From the IMG/VR virus record IMGVR_UViG_3300030106_005394, positions 1 through 64,000 of that record: a stretch of 64,000 nucleotides of DNA; one strand, 5' to 3'. Every line of letters starts with the position of its first letter. The first letter of the stretch is position 1. The DNA comes from a virus. A program made the translations under genes and the position numbers. The notes beneath the pieces were generated by a model. The model had not been told where the DNA came from. It saw only the letters and a program-made list of their open reading frames with translations, and did not search any database. Below, piece by piece: positions 1-6,715 of this stretch.

Positions 1-22
1 GTAGGTTTTGATGCTACTGCTG

Positions 23-667
23 TCATTTAGTCCTCAAGCTGAATGTTCTAGCTCCAAGTTTCTCTTCCAGAAGTGCTTGCTGTTCTGGCGTCAGATGACT
101 GGACGGCCCTGCAGGAACCTGACCAACCATATTCATATGAGGCTTAGGAACATAAGTTTTCTTAGGCGCAATACCTAGATCAGCTAGGAAAGCACGAAGC
201 TTCTGTCTATGCTTATCGGGTATAGCATCTAAGGAAAACTCAAACGACTCCTTGGTGATGTAGCACTTATCTACATTGTTCCCCATAATGGCAACAAGTG
301 TGCCAGCACGAGGATTAGGAGAGCCATCAGGCTTAGCCAAAGGTATTGACTTGACCGAACCTGTGGCAACGAACTTGATCTCCGTACCTGTATCATCACA
401 CACAGGTATTGAGGTCTTCAGCTTTGTGGCGCCAATATTTTGACGCATCCAATCAGGCTTAGCCTGACCTATGATACTGTCCTTGAGTCGATCAGCCTCA
501 GTCTTGAGGTCTTTGATCTCTCCTTGGACTTGTACATAACGAGAGCACTTATCGCCCTCAACGAAGACAGCCCCAATCGGGGCCGCCTCCACGGATATCT
601 CCACACCCGACTCACCTGATAGTGCGTCAAGGTCGAAGAATGTTTCTTCTTCTATTGGTAGTTGCAT
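23..667 (-). CDS. Hypothetical protein (214 aa)
   Basis: I do not recognise this family. The protein is soluble, with an acidic N-terminus and a short predicted coiled stretch at about residues 47-65 (EIKDLKTEADRLKDSI). The C-terminal part is Pro/Lys rich and ends in a helix around LTPEQQALLEEKLGA. Its ATG overlaps the stop of the upstream thioredoxin-like gene in a TAATG arrangement, so the two are probably translated together. Length, codon use and this coupling support a real gene. It is the last gene of the left minus-strand block inside the window. Confidence 0.8.
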   Translation of the reverse strand: MQLPIEEETFFDLDALSGESGVEISVEAAPIGAVFVEGDKCSRYVQVQGEIKDLKTEADRLKDSIIGQAKPDWMRQNIGATKLKTSIPVCDDTGTEIKFVATGSVKSIPLAKPDGSPNPRAGTLVAIMGNNVDKCYITKESFEFSLDAIPDKHRQKLRAFLADLGIAPKKTYVPKPHMNMVGQVPAGPSSHLTPEQQALLEEKLGARTFSLRTK

Positions 668-1008
668 TATGCTTTGAACGCCTCCTTGTATGCGGTTGTT
701 AGTGTTTCTTCGCTGTTACCCTCAACACCCTTAACACGGGCGACAGGCAACGGCTTGCCATTATTATCCCTTACCCCCTTGAACACAAGGAGGGTGGGCA
801 CTTCCTTAACGCTGTGCGTGGCTGTAAAGTGGTCAGCCATCACATCCTCATGGTCAATGGGGAGGACATGAAGGCGATCACTGTCACCAGCCAGCTTACG
901 TATTACCTTTTCAGCGATACGGCATGGGCCACACTGATCCCACGTCATCAAGACGTAAGTCACTAGGCCTTTACTGATCCTTGCTTTTGCTTCTCTCAAC
1001 TCAAACAT
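667..1008 (-). CDS. Thioredoxin-like protein
   Basis: This small thioredoxin-fold protein has the classical active site WDQCGPC, with C26 and C29 as the redox pair. A Val-Pro-Thr segment (EVPTLLVFKG) supplies the cis-proline. At 113 residues it matches single-domain thioredoxins. The family reduces disulphides in the cytoplasm; in phages such proteins can serve as polymerase processivity factors or electron donors for ribonucleotide reductase. No ribonucleotide reductase or polymerase is encoded in the window, so the partner is unknown. It is coupled to the genes on both sides by short overlaps. A glutaredoxin is less likely because the motif is CGPC and not CPYC. Confidence 0.9.
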   Translation of the reverse strand: MFELREAKARISKGLVTYVLMTWDQCGPCRIAEKVIRKLAGDSDRLHVLPIDHEDVMADHFTATHSVKEVPTLLVFKGVRDNNGKPLPVARVKGVEGNSEETLTTAYKEAFKA

Positions 1009-1384
1009 TATTAAGGTGGGCTGAGAGTGGATTGAGATTCACATTCGACTTGCGAACATGAGGCGGTGTGGTGTCTACCTCACGCTGTATAGCACGAAGC
1101 TCACCATCCGTAGGGATGTTGTCGCCACGGTAGCGTTTGCGGTAGATCTTGAGGGCTTCACCCTGCAAGGTGCGCCAGCCAACCTTTGGTAGATTGACGT
1201 ACCCTGTTACTTCGTGGGGGAAGAAGGTGGATACCCCACTGGAGCCGTCGAATACATCAACGACCTCTCGGCCGTTGAGCTTGTACACTTTGGACTGATC
1301 GAACAGTCCATAGCGTTGAGTCGCACCGATTCTTGCCATGCGGCGTACGCCAGTGCTGAAGCGTACTAGTTGAGCTTTACTCAT
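1001..1384 (-). CDS. Hypothetical protein (127 aa)
   Basis: This is a basic protein of unknown family. It has a beta-rich N-terminal half (VRFSTGVRRMARIGATQRYG, VYKLNGREVVDVFDG) and an Arg/Lys-rich middle. Its end overlaps the start of the thioredoxin-like gene by eight bases, which supports an operon. A copy of the repeated AGGAGGGAACC element lies about 40 bases upstream of its ATG, inside the end of the preceding gene, and may influence its expression. No catalytic motif is visible. Confidence 0.75.
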   Translation of the reverse strand: MSKAQLVRFSTGVRRMARIGATQRYGLFDQSKVYKLNGREVVDVFDGSSGVSTFFPHEVTGYVNLPKVGWRTLQGEALKIYRKRYRGDNIPTDGELRAIQREVDTTPPHVRKSNVNLNPLSAHLNNV

Positions 1385-1396
1385 TTTATTATGTAT

Positions 1397-1939
1397 TTAT
1401 TTGGTTAGTTTGAGGGGTTCATCCTTGGTGATGGTTCCCTCCTGTTTTAGTGGATTCCACCAAGAAGGAGCAGGCGTTCCCCGCTCCCATTTGGCGAACT
1501 CTTTACTGTGGTAGTATGCCCTGTAGGCATCCACAGGATTGTCTTTTTTGTACTCCTCAGGCATAGCCTGTACTACAGGTCCATACACCTCAGAAGTAAT
1601 GTAATGATCCATGTCAGCCATCTGATCCAGTCCAGCGGCACAGAAGTGCTGATGCCCGTATCTCTCTTCGAACTCGTAACACAACTCCACAGCCAGTACA
1701 CCCAGCCAATTGAAGTTACCCTTATTGTTACCAGCCCATATGGTGCATGGGTGACGGTGATAGCCCCCACGAGCAGGATGGCCACTCTTCGTCAAAGGAA
1801 GTAGGTCAGGTTCTACTCCATGTCTGATGAGTGACGATACCTGCATCTGGAAACTTTCGACGATCATCTTCGGTACATGCTTATCACAATGTGCATGCGC
1901 CGAAGCGATCGGACATTGATCAAGATAGAAGATATTCAT
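1397..1939 (-). CDS. Conserved phage protein, MNIFYLD/CDKHVPKM type
   Basis: The N-terminus MNIFYLDQCPIASAHAHCDKH followed by VPKM is the signature of a family I recall from many aquatic phages. In that family an early Cys-Asp-Lys-His motif is followed by an HPCTIWA segment (residues about 61-67) and a late SYR/AYRAYY block with a terminal PSWW. Conserved His, Cys and acidic residues suggest a metal or nucleic-acid binding enzyme. Some relatives have been labelled as possible pyrimidine-dimer glycosylase-like proteins, but I cannot confirm that here. Its ATG overlaps the stop of the upstream gene (ATGA), so it belongs to the same operon. Confidence 0.85.
   Translation of the reverse strand: MNIFYLDQCPIASAHAHCDKHVPKMIVESFQMQVSSLIRHGVEPDLLPLTKSGHPARGGYHRHPCTIWAGNNKGNFNWLGVLAVELCYEFEERYGHQHFCAAGLDQMADMDHYITSEVYGPVVQAMPEEYKKDNPVDAYRAYYHSKEFAKWERGTPAPSWWNPLKQEGTITKDEPLKLTK
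1420..1443 (-). repeat. 24-nt repeated leader-like element, copy A
   Basis: The minus-strand sequence is AGGAGGGAACC, six variable bases, then AAGGATG. It lies inside the last codons of the 180-aa gene, about 36 bases before the next ATG. Its final ATG opens a five-codon mini-ORF (MNPSN) that stops before the 127-aa gene. Copies B, C and D are at 3658, 4561 and 4672. Confidence 0.6.
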
Positions 1940-2418
1940 GCCAGCCTTTTGATGCTACTCAATAGATCATGATATGGCTTCATGTCGTACGCGTAGACCT
2001 CATCTGGGTCATGGGTTATGAAACCCACGTTGTCGTCCTCTATCTCGACACTGAGCCGAGTGATAACCACACGAAATGGCAATCGCTCCATCCTGCCTGT
2101 AACGGCTGGAGGCTCGTCTATACCCTTGACGAACTTACCTCGTGCAATCATGCACTCTGTTATGTCGTCAATCCTCCATGGGAGGTCGATCGTATCGACA
2201 TTGGGCGATGGATTCGTAACGCGAACCGCATTATCGGCTCGACACTGAGGTTGGTATGCGTGCGTGCCATCACACACAAATGCACCCAGCAGGTTGATGC
2301 TACCCATCAACTGCCACTTTATGCCATCATCCTCTATGTAACAGGAGACAGTAAGCGGGATGTGATACCCATCCAGCTCGGTCGCCTTTCTTTGGAATAG
2401 TATGCGATCTTCAGCCAT
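1936..2418 (-). CDS. Hypothetical protein (160 aa)
   Basis: This is a soluble, beta-rich protein of unknown family. The alternating hydrophobic pattern (PLTVSCYIEDDGIKWQLMG, RLPFRVVITRLSVEIEDD) suggests a beta sandwich or barrel. It has no signal peptide or membrane segment. Its start overlaps the preceding 70-aa membrane protein gene by eight bases and its stop overlaps the following start, so it lies in a translationally coupled run. Confidence 0.75.
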   Translation of the reverse strand: MAEDRILFQRKATELDGYHIPLTVSCYIEDDGIKWQLMGSINLLGAFVCDGTHAYQPQCRADNAVRVTNPSPNVDTIDLPWRIDDITECMIARGKFVKGIDEPPAVTGRMERLPFRVVITRLSVEIEDDNVGFITHDPDEVYAYDMKPYHDLLSSIKRLA

Positions 2419-2623
2419 TATTATTCATCCTTTCTACTTCCTTCAGAGCTGCATCGACGCTCTTGTGTGGATTATTCATGCGCTGACCTCGACGAATGAA
2501 CGTCAAGGCATCCTCCGCCTGTTGGCGGTCATTTCTTGACGCCGCCAATATGCACAGAATGGTGATGGCCATAGCTACCACCAATATGCACATCAGTATT
2601 ATGATCGATTGTGGTACATACAT
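2411..2623 (-). CDS. Small membrane protein (70 aa)
   Basis: The protein has one long hydrophobic N-terminal segment (about residues 5-28, rich in Ile, Leu, Met and Ala). A hydrophilic, mostly helical tail follows, with charged heptad-like spacing (EDALTFIRRGQRMNN, DAALKEVERMNN). It would sit in the inner membrane with a short soluble domain. The layout resembles some phage membrane accessory proteins but nothing marks it as a holin or spanin. It leads the coupled run 2623-1397 after a 125-base gap. Confidence 0.7.
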   Translation of the reverse strand: MYVPQSIIILMCILVVAMAITILCILAASRNDRQQAEDALTFIRRGQRMNNPHKSVDAALKEVERMNNNG

Positions 2624-2700
2624 ATTATGTATCTCCTGCAGGACTTAGTTGATTGAGCATACCCTGCCTGCACGGATATGCTTGGTTTTTAAGAAAGGCA

Positions 2701-2729
2701 GCCTATCTATCTTTATTCTGCGGATAGGC
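2701..2729. repeat. Inverted repeat in a 125-bp intergenic gap
   Basis: GCCTATC and GATAGGC form a 7-bp inverted repeat separated by 15 bases. It lies between the 68-aa gene (stop at 2749) and the 70-aa gene (start at 2623). It could form a hairpin in the minus-strand transcript, but there is no good T-tract. It is a weak attenuator or processing-site candidate. Confidence 0.35.
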
Positions 2730-2748
2730 ACGCAGGTTTAAGTTTACC

Positions 2749-2955
2749 TCACTCTGCATCATGTGTGCAGAAGTCCTCTATAGACGCACCCTCAGGCAAG
2801 ATTGAGTCTATGTACTGAAGCAGGTTCTCTCCTACTTCGTGACTCACAGGCCCTAGCCTGTATGTTAGCAAGTCTTTGGGGCTTCCATACCCAAAGCCCA
2901 CGACTATGTGGCAATCGTCCTCGACTGCCTCTCCACTTATGGGGCAAGTCCTCAT
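2749..2955 (-). CDS. Hypothetical small protein (68 aa)
   Basis: This is an acidic 68-residue protein. It begins MRTCPISGEAVEDDCHIVVG, with two cysteines that could be half of a metal site, and ends with another Cys-Thr-His (CTHDAE). The spacing is not a standard zinc ribbon. The ATG shares bases with the stop of the upstream gene, so translation is coupled. The family is not recognised. Confidence 0.65.
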   Translation of the reverse strand: MRTCPISGEAVEDDCHIVVGFGYGSPKDLLTYRLGPVSHEVGENLLQYIDSILPEGASIEDFCTHDAE

Positions 2956-3218
2956 TACTCAAACTCTGGGTGAGTTACCTCATCCCTTTGTGAAGGTAAG
3001 GTGGTCAGCGGATTTTCATTCCATGAGTAGTTTAAGGGGCAATCCAATGCCCCAGAACCAAATATACTATGGTTCTCACGGAACTCCTGTTGTCTCTTTA
3101 TCTCATCCTGTCTTTTAACAAGATGAGACACGGGCTTCCCCGCCTCAACAGCAGGGAAGAGCTTTGATTGGTTCGCCATAAGCTGACGAACTCTGGCGGG
3201 TGAAAGATGCTCAGTCAT
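2955..3218 (-). CDS. Hypothetical protein (87 aa), start revised
   Basis: The reading frame could begin at 3275, but I choose the ATG at 3218. It is preceded by a strong Shine-Dalgarno sequence (GAGGAGG) eight bases upstream and overlaps the stop of the upstream gene by a few bases. The protein then starts MTEHLSPARVRQLMANQ, is hydrophilic and helical, and has a charged middle (KRQDEIKRQQEFRE). The short SPARVRQLMA helix could be DNA-binding, but nothing more can be said. Confidence 0.65.
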   Translation of the reverse strand: MTEHLSPARVRQLMANQSKLFPAVEAGKPVSHLVKRQDEIKRQQEFRENHSIFGSGALDCPLNYSWNENPLTTLPSQRDEVTHPEFE

Positions 3219-3660
3219 GACGTGCGCCTCCTCTTCTTTCAGCCCAGAAGGCCATTGTTTGACCAATACGGTCAATCAAGCTATTTAGCTTCTGCTCCAA
3301 CTTCGTGTCTGGCATCGTGCTTGCCCTAGCCACCGTCAGCATATCATGGATATGCATAAGCTTTGGCATGGGCCTCTGCTTATTTTCATTGTAGCTATAG
3401 AAGCTACTAACTGCTTTTAGCATAGGAGCAATCACCTCAGGGTTCGATGTGGACGTTATTATGTCCATCACCGAGCAATCGAAGTCCTCCAACCTTATTG
3501 GCCGTGGACGCTTTCCAGCCTCAGCCGCCTTCTTAAAGAAGGAGTCTATTGAGTTGTGTAACTCCCCGAATACTTCGGAGAGTTCCTGTTGTTGCTCATC
3601 ACTGAGCTTGATTCTCGTGCGGTCACCATCGGCTCCGCTGTATGATATTTCGGTCATCAT
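3211..3660 (-). CDS. Hypothetical protein (about 149 aa)
   Basis: The open frame extends to 3747. I place the start at the tandem ATG ATG at 3660-3655, because repeat element B (AGGAGGGAACC...AAGGATG) ends exactly there and the upstream residues look non-coding. The protein starts MMTEISYSGADGDRTRIKLS and is mostly helical. It has a central acidic/hydrophobic region (FDCSVMDIITSTSNPEVIAP) and a C-terminal helical half ending RRGGARHD. The family is unknown. It is coupled to the 87-aa gene downstream. Confidence 0.65.
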   Translation of the reverse strand: MMTEISYSGADGDRTRIKLSDEQQQELSEVFGELHNSIDSFFKKAAEAGKRPRPIRLEDFDCSVMDIITSTSNPEVIAPMLKAVSSFYSYNENKQRPMPKLMHIHDMLTVARASTMPDTKLEQKLNSLIDRIGQTMAFWAERRGGARHD

Positions 3661-3681
3661 CCTTGGAAATGGTTCCCTCCT
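3658..3681 (-). repeat. 24-nt repeated leader-like element, copy B
   Basis: This is AGGAGGGAACC, then ATTTCC, then AAGGATG, ending at the start codon of the 149-aa gene. GGAGG lies 15 bases from the ATG, longer than a normal Shine-Dalgarno spacing, while AAGG abuts it. The element may be more than a ribosome binding site. Confidence 0.6.
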
Positions 3682-3712
3682 ATTTTCCGTAACTCGGCTA
3701 TGAAAATGAAGC

Positions 3713-3876
3713 CCTGCTGGGATACGTATCTCCAACAGTACAACCACCTAGTACACCTATACAGGAACACCCTACACATACATAACACACCACAGACTCC
3801 TACTCCTCCATCTCGACACTCATCCGAAGGATGAGCCCAAGGGGCGACCTGCTGGATCGCCAACCTGCTGGATACG
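3713..3876. repeat. Direct repeats and hairpin in the 3660-3888 intergenic region
   Basis: Three copies of CCTGCTGGGATAC-like sequence lie at 3713-3726, 3848-3857 and 3864-3876. A 7-bp hairpin (CTCATCC, GAA, GGATGAG) is at 3819-3835. The 230-base stretch between the terminator at 3882 and the gene start at 3660 holds no convincing gene. It probably carries the promoter and operator of the 3660-23 minus-strand run. No clear -35/-10 pair stands out. Confidence 0.4.
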
Positions 3877-3881
3877 GGCAC

Positions 3882-3910
3882 AAAAAAAGGCCGATCCCGA
3901 AGGATCGACC
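3882..3910 (-). terminator. Rho-independent terminator after the 248-aa gene
   Basis: On the minus strand, GGTCGATCC and GGATCGGCC form a 9-bp stem (one U-G wobble) around a TTCG loop, followed by seven T. The wobble pair only works on the minus-strand RNA, which fixes the direction. It lies 18 bases after the stop at 3928. Confidence 0.85.
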
Positions 3911-3927
3911 TCTTTAAGTAGAGTCGC

Positions 3928-4674
3928 CTATTCCTCGGAGGGAATAGGTAATTCCAATTGAGCAACTTTAGCACGACTAGCGAATAGCTCACGCTCAAGC
4001 TTGCGGATTTTTTCCGCTTGCTCTTTTTTCGTGAGGGTCTTTTCGCCATAGCTTAGGCCTACACCGCCGTTGTCAGCGTTGAAGGTTGCGTTCTTCAGCT
4101 CAAACCTAGCTCCATCCTTTTCAGCTTGTCGAACTCGGCAAGCCTCAGCGATTAAGACCGCGGAAACGCTGATCTTCTTCGCAACCTTCTTACGTGCAAG
4201 GTTTCCAGCACGTAAGGCAGCTTTGTTCTTTTCGGATGTATCCGAGAATTCACCTAGTGAGGTATCAGTTCCCGTGTCCGCTTTTGAAAAGCGGTTGCCG
4301 TTTAGACCAGATACGATTTGATCGGCAACCGTACCCACACCAGCGATATGCTCACCTTTATGGTTTGTCGATCCATTGCGTATTCCATCTACTCGAGCAT
4401 CGTTTAACTTATCGGCAACTGATATAATATCGTTACCAATAACGGTTTTAGCAAGCTCGAGCATGCGTTCTGTTTTTAGTTCTTCTTTTGCAGTCACCGT
4501 AGGCTCTGCGTTATTGTTCTGTTCAGTCATGTGACTAGTGGAAAAGTCTTGTGTCTTGTTGTCCTTGTGAGGGGTTCCCTCCTGATCTTGTGAGTTAATC
4601 CTGTTTGCATCTTGCATGGTCTGTGTCCTTGGGTTTGGGTTTGGTTTGGATCGGGCAAGGGTTGCCGTCCTCAT
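3928..4674 (-). CDS. Hypothetical protein (up to 248 aa)
   Basis: This is an unrecognised soluble protein. The C-terminal third is a charged coiled coil (KTLTKKEQAEKIRKLERELF). The middle is Ala/Lys/Asp rich, and the N-terminal 48 residues are low complexity and Asn/Gln/Pro rich. The start is uncertain. ATG 4674 directly follows repeat element D. ATG 4617 has AAGGA at good spacing. ATG 4530 (MTEQNNNAEPTVT) is where the clearly protein-like part begins, after element C. The gene is monocistronic, bounded by a divergent promoter region and its own terminator, so it may be strongly or separately expressed. Divergent position and isolation would suit an early gene, but no DNA-binding motif is visible. 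Confidence 0.75.
   Translation of the reverse strand: MRTATLARSKPNPNPRTQTMQDANRINSQDQEGTPHKDNKTQDFSTSHMTEQNNNAEPTVTAKEELKTERMLELAKTVIGNDIISVADKLNDARVDGIRNGSTNHKGEHIAGVGTVADQIVSGLNGNRFSKADTGTDTSLGEFSDTSEKNKAALRAGNLARKKVAKKISVSAVLIAEACRVRQAEKDGARFELKNATFNADNGGVGLSYGEKTLTKKEQAEKIRKLERELFASRAKVAQLELPIPSEE
4561..4583 (-). repeat. Repeated leader-like element, copy C (variant)
   Basis: The sequence is AGGAGGGAACC, then CCTCAC, then AAGGAC. The final ATG is lost. It lies within the 5' part of the 248-aa frame, about 30 bases before the internal ATG at 4530. Confidence 0.5.
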
Positions 4675-4695
4675 CCTTGTAATCGGTTCCCTCCT
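4672..4695 (-). repeat. 24-nt repeated leader-like element, copy D
   Basis: The sequence is AGGAGGGAACC, then GATTAC, then AAGGATG. It ends in the first possible ATG of the 248-aa gene. Similarity with copy B extends past the ATG (GATG-A-GAC). Confidence 0.6.
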
Positions 4696-4975
4696 ACTGT
4701 ATCGCTAGGTATATCGTGCCGATGTACACAATACCCATTGTGTAAGGGGGGTGGGGAGGGGGGAACGCCATAACGCGTCGCCGTATTAATATAACCCCTT
4801 TCGGAAGTTTCCAGAAATCTGAAACTCACCCAAACACGCCCCAGAATGGGCGTAAACAGCCCCACAAGCCCCTTTAGGGGCTAAAGGCATACATAGATAC
4901 CAGAAAACAGCCCAAGAGGCTCCTACGGGCGCATATATAAGTTGACAAATCGGCTGACGGGTAGAAAATACAACA
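4696..4975. promoter_or_regulatory. Divergent intergenic regulatory region
   Basis: This 280-base region separates the minus-strand 248-aa gene from the plus-strand 245-aa gene. It holds a G-rich run at 4746-4764, with G6, G4 and G6 tracts separated by single T and A. There is a perfect hairpin AGCCCC-TTTA-GGGGCT at 4867-4882. A TTGACA box at 4942-4947 lies about 30 bases before the ATG at 4976, with a poor A-rich -10 (near AAAATA, 4965). If that promoter is used, the mRNA would be almost leaderless. The hairpin has no T-tract and may be an operator. Confidence 0.4.
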
Positions 4976-5713
4976 ATGCATGAGAATATAGGCCCCGTAG
5001 ACGTACAAGTACCCCAAGCAACTTACTTGAGTAGATTGCCTGACGGATCAATTGCACAGGAGACGCTGATGCTAGATACGACAGGGCCACTAGAGGATCA
5101 GATACAGCGTGAAGTATCTATGAATCCACAGCTTTATGACAATACTGTGTTTGAGTTACCTAATGGATTGCTACATATGCAGGATGGTCAAGGCGTCTTG
5201 ATGGATGGAAATATGCTGGATGCTATGGCGAATCCGTCGATAATGGCAATGTTGGGACAGCCTACGAGTCTTCCTGTTCAGGCTGTGATGCCTCAAGAAG
5301 AGCTTCCTGCTGATTTTGATAGTGCTCCTATGGTAGATATGCCAGTAATGCCTGAGATGATGGCTCCTGAGGCTCCTGCAATGGGCGGTGAGTCGGGAGT
5401 CAGTAGCTTATATCAGGCACAAAGAATGGGGCCAGATTCAGAAGCTGAGTTTTTGATGCGTTATGGCTCTATGGGGCCGAAGACGGGTATGGTGTCTGAT
5501 TTTGATCCAGAAGGCTCTGGTTATGATTATGCATCTGCTGAGGCTTTTGGAATGGAGCCAGATGCTGATGGACATTTCTACAGTAGAGTACCACAGACAG
5601 GTTTACTGCTAAAAGGTGCTGGTCATCCTACGTTTGATAAGACTTTATCCGCTGAAGCAGCAGTAGGTAATACTGTTACTCAGGGGCCAGACGGCAGATA
5701 CTACTCTAATTAA
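4976..5713 (+). CDS. Hypothetical Met/Pro-rich protein, possibly virion-associated (245 aa)
   Basis: The N-terminal part (about residues 1-100) is soluble. A Met/Pro/Ala-rich linker follows (about 100-140). It has the motif QAQRMGPDSEAEFLMRYGSMG, which recurs in the 600-aa protein at 6716 as AKRKGPEAESEFMANQYGSLG. The C-terminal 45 residues (HFYSRVPQTGLLLKG, HPTFDKT, GPDGRYYSN) match a short Tyr/His motif I recall near the ends of phage virion proteins. The context and shared motif suggest these proteins work together, perhaps in the particle. No enzymatic motif is visible. The ATG has no good Shine-Dalgarno. Confidence 0.85.
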   Translation: MHENIGPVDVQVPQATYLSRLPDGSIAQETLMLDTTGPLEDQIQREVSMNPQLYDNTVFELPNGLLHMQDGQGVLMDGNMLDAMANPSIMAMLGQPTSLPVQAVMPQEELPADFDSAPMVDMPVMPEMMAPEAPAMGGESGVSSLYQAQRMGPDSEAEFLMRYGSMGPKTGMVSDFDPEGSGYDYASAEAFGMEPDADGHFYSRVPQTGLLLKGAGHPTFDKTLSAEAAVGNTVTQGPDGRYYSN

Positions 5714-5732
5714 AAGGGCTAAAAAAAGAGCC

Positions 5733-5762
5733 AAAAAAAGGGCCACCCTTTTGAGGTGACCC
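5733..5762 (-). terminator. Terminator reading leftward, with no obvious minus-strand gene upstream
   Basis: On the minus strand, GGGTCACC and GGTGGCCC pair (one U-G wobble) around a 7-base loop and are followed by seven T (A-run at 5733-5739). On the plus strand the same stem has a C-A mismatch and only three T. Direction is therefore minus, although the nearest annotated genes are plus. It may end a non-coding RNA or antisense transcript, or act weakly in both directions after the 245-aa gene. Confidence 0.6.
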
Positions 5763-5993
5763 TTTGCGAGACAGGTTCTCCGCCAGTCAGAAACGGATTA
5801 TCCCTTGTGGAGGTAACACGGGAAAGAAGCTATCCGAAAACCCTCCAATCTCTATGATTACTGAATACCAAACTGTATCCAACCGTATGGGTGATAGTTT
5901 GACTGTCAAGTGGTTTTAGAAAAAAAAACTTATGCTACGCATTGGTTTTATATATGTTTGACAGGGGCTGGGTCGAGAATAGGATATAAACGC
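5763..5993. other. Non-coding stretch with nested hairpin
   Basis: There is no convincing gene. An open frame from 5910 begins with GTG and is likely only a shadow extension of the next gene. A nested structure can be drawn at about 5796-5843. TCCC and GGGA pair around GTG/CAC, and these sit inside GGAT/ATCC. A palindrome TTGACTGTCAA lies near 5899-5909. TTGACA occurs near 5959, with TATAAA about 20 bases further on (before ATG 5994), which could be a late promoter for the next gene. Confidence 0.4.
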
Positions 5994-6710
5994 ATGACAC
6001 TTCTTTCTATATTTACCAAGCCGTTCCAATCACATCACGAATTACATAAGCTCATGTCGATGGGCTTTCTGCCTTTTCTGGCTCCTTTGGTGGGGGCTAT
6101 AGGTAGCGGACTGGGAGCTGCGGCTGGTGGCCTTGGGAGTGCGCTTGGCGGGCTAGGAGGAGCTGCTGGTGGACTAATGAAAGCTGGCGGTGGATTATTG
6201 GGTAAGGGACTTGGGGGAATAGGTAAGACTCTATTTGGTGGTGGACTAAAGAGCGGAAGCTCAGGTTTATTTGGAAGTTTACTTAAAGGAGGAAAGCAGT
6301 TGTATGGTGGGCTTGACACCATGTCAGGTGGACTTCTACCCGGCGGGCAGTCTCCTTTTCAACAGGGTGGACTCTTTGGTGCCTTCAGTAAATCTCCTAC
6401 TGTTGCCGATACTAGACCTTTTGTGTCTCCGTCAAAACCAAACATAGGTAATATGGGTGTTGATTTTTATGGCAAAGAGATGGTTGGTTCTCCAGTGCCT
6501 AGGCAAAATAATATTTCAGGTCTACTAGGTGGACCACTTGGAAAGGCATCTATGAATACTGCCTTGGATGTACTTAAACAAAGATATAGACCTCAGCCAG
6601 CTCCTCCCCCTAGCTCGTATGACCCTAGGAGGGTTGGTTATAGCTCCGCACCTCCAGCGGCTGGACCCGAAAGTGGTCGAGGTGCACTATTTAATAACTT
6701 CTCAGCATAA
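5994..6710 (+). CDS. Glycine-rich putative virion/membrane-active protein (238 aa)
   Basis: The region after residue 25 is a long Gly/Ala/Leu repeat (for example GLGAAAGGLGSALGGLGGAA), probably a flexible or membrane-inserting segment. A Pro/Ser-rich tail follows and ends FNNFSA. Such Gly-rich starts (MGFLPFLAPLVGAIGSG) are common in phage structural or pilot proteins. I choose ATG 5994 because AGGA lies nine bases upstream. ATG 6054 or 6060 (MSMGFLP) fit the protein better but lack ribosome binding sites. The frame's first codon at 5910 is GTG and unlikely. The gene sits between two unrecognised genes on the same strand and is likely co-expressed with them. Confidence 0.75.
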   Translation: MTLLSIFTKPFQSHHELHKLMSMGFLPFLAPLVGAIGSGLGAAAGGLGSALGGLGGAAGGLMKAGGGLLGKGLGGIGKTLFGGGLKSGSSGLFGSLLKGGKQLYGGLDTMSGGLLPGGQSPFQQGGLFGAFSKSPTVADTRPFVSPSKPNIGNMGVDFYGKEMVGSPVPRQNNISGLLGGPLGKASMNTALDVLKQRYRPQPAPPPSSYDPRRVGYSSAPPAAGPESGRGALFNNFSA

Positions 6711-6715
6711 ATAAA

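Noticed and set aside
3657-4049. 130-aa minus-strand frame across the terminator and intergenic region
   Set aside because: It spans the hairpin terminator and repeats and overlaps the 248-aa gene end. It is an out-of-frame shadow.
4671-4865. 64-aa minus-strand frame upstream of the 248-aa gene
   Set aside because: It overlaps the promoter region and repeat element D, and its Pro-rich residues come from C-rich runs. No ribosome site.
5910-5993. N-terminal extension of the Gly-rich protein from GTG 5910
   Set aside because: The GTG has no ribosome site and the extra residues do not look protein-like. ATG 5994 or later starts fit better.
6035-6322. 95-aa minus-strand frame opposite the Gly-rich gene
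   Set aside because: It is a Pro-rich complement of the Gly repeats, without a ribosome site or neighbouring minus-strand genes.
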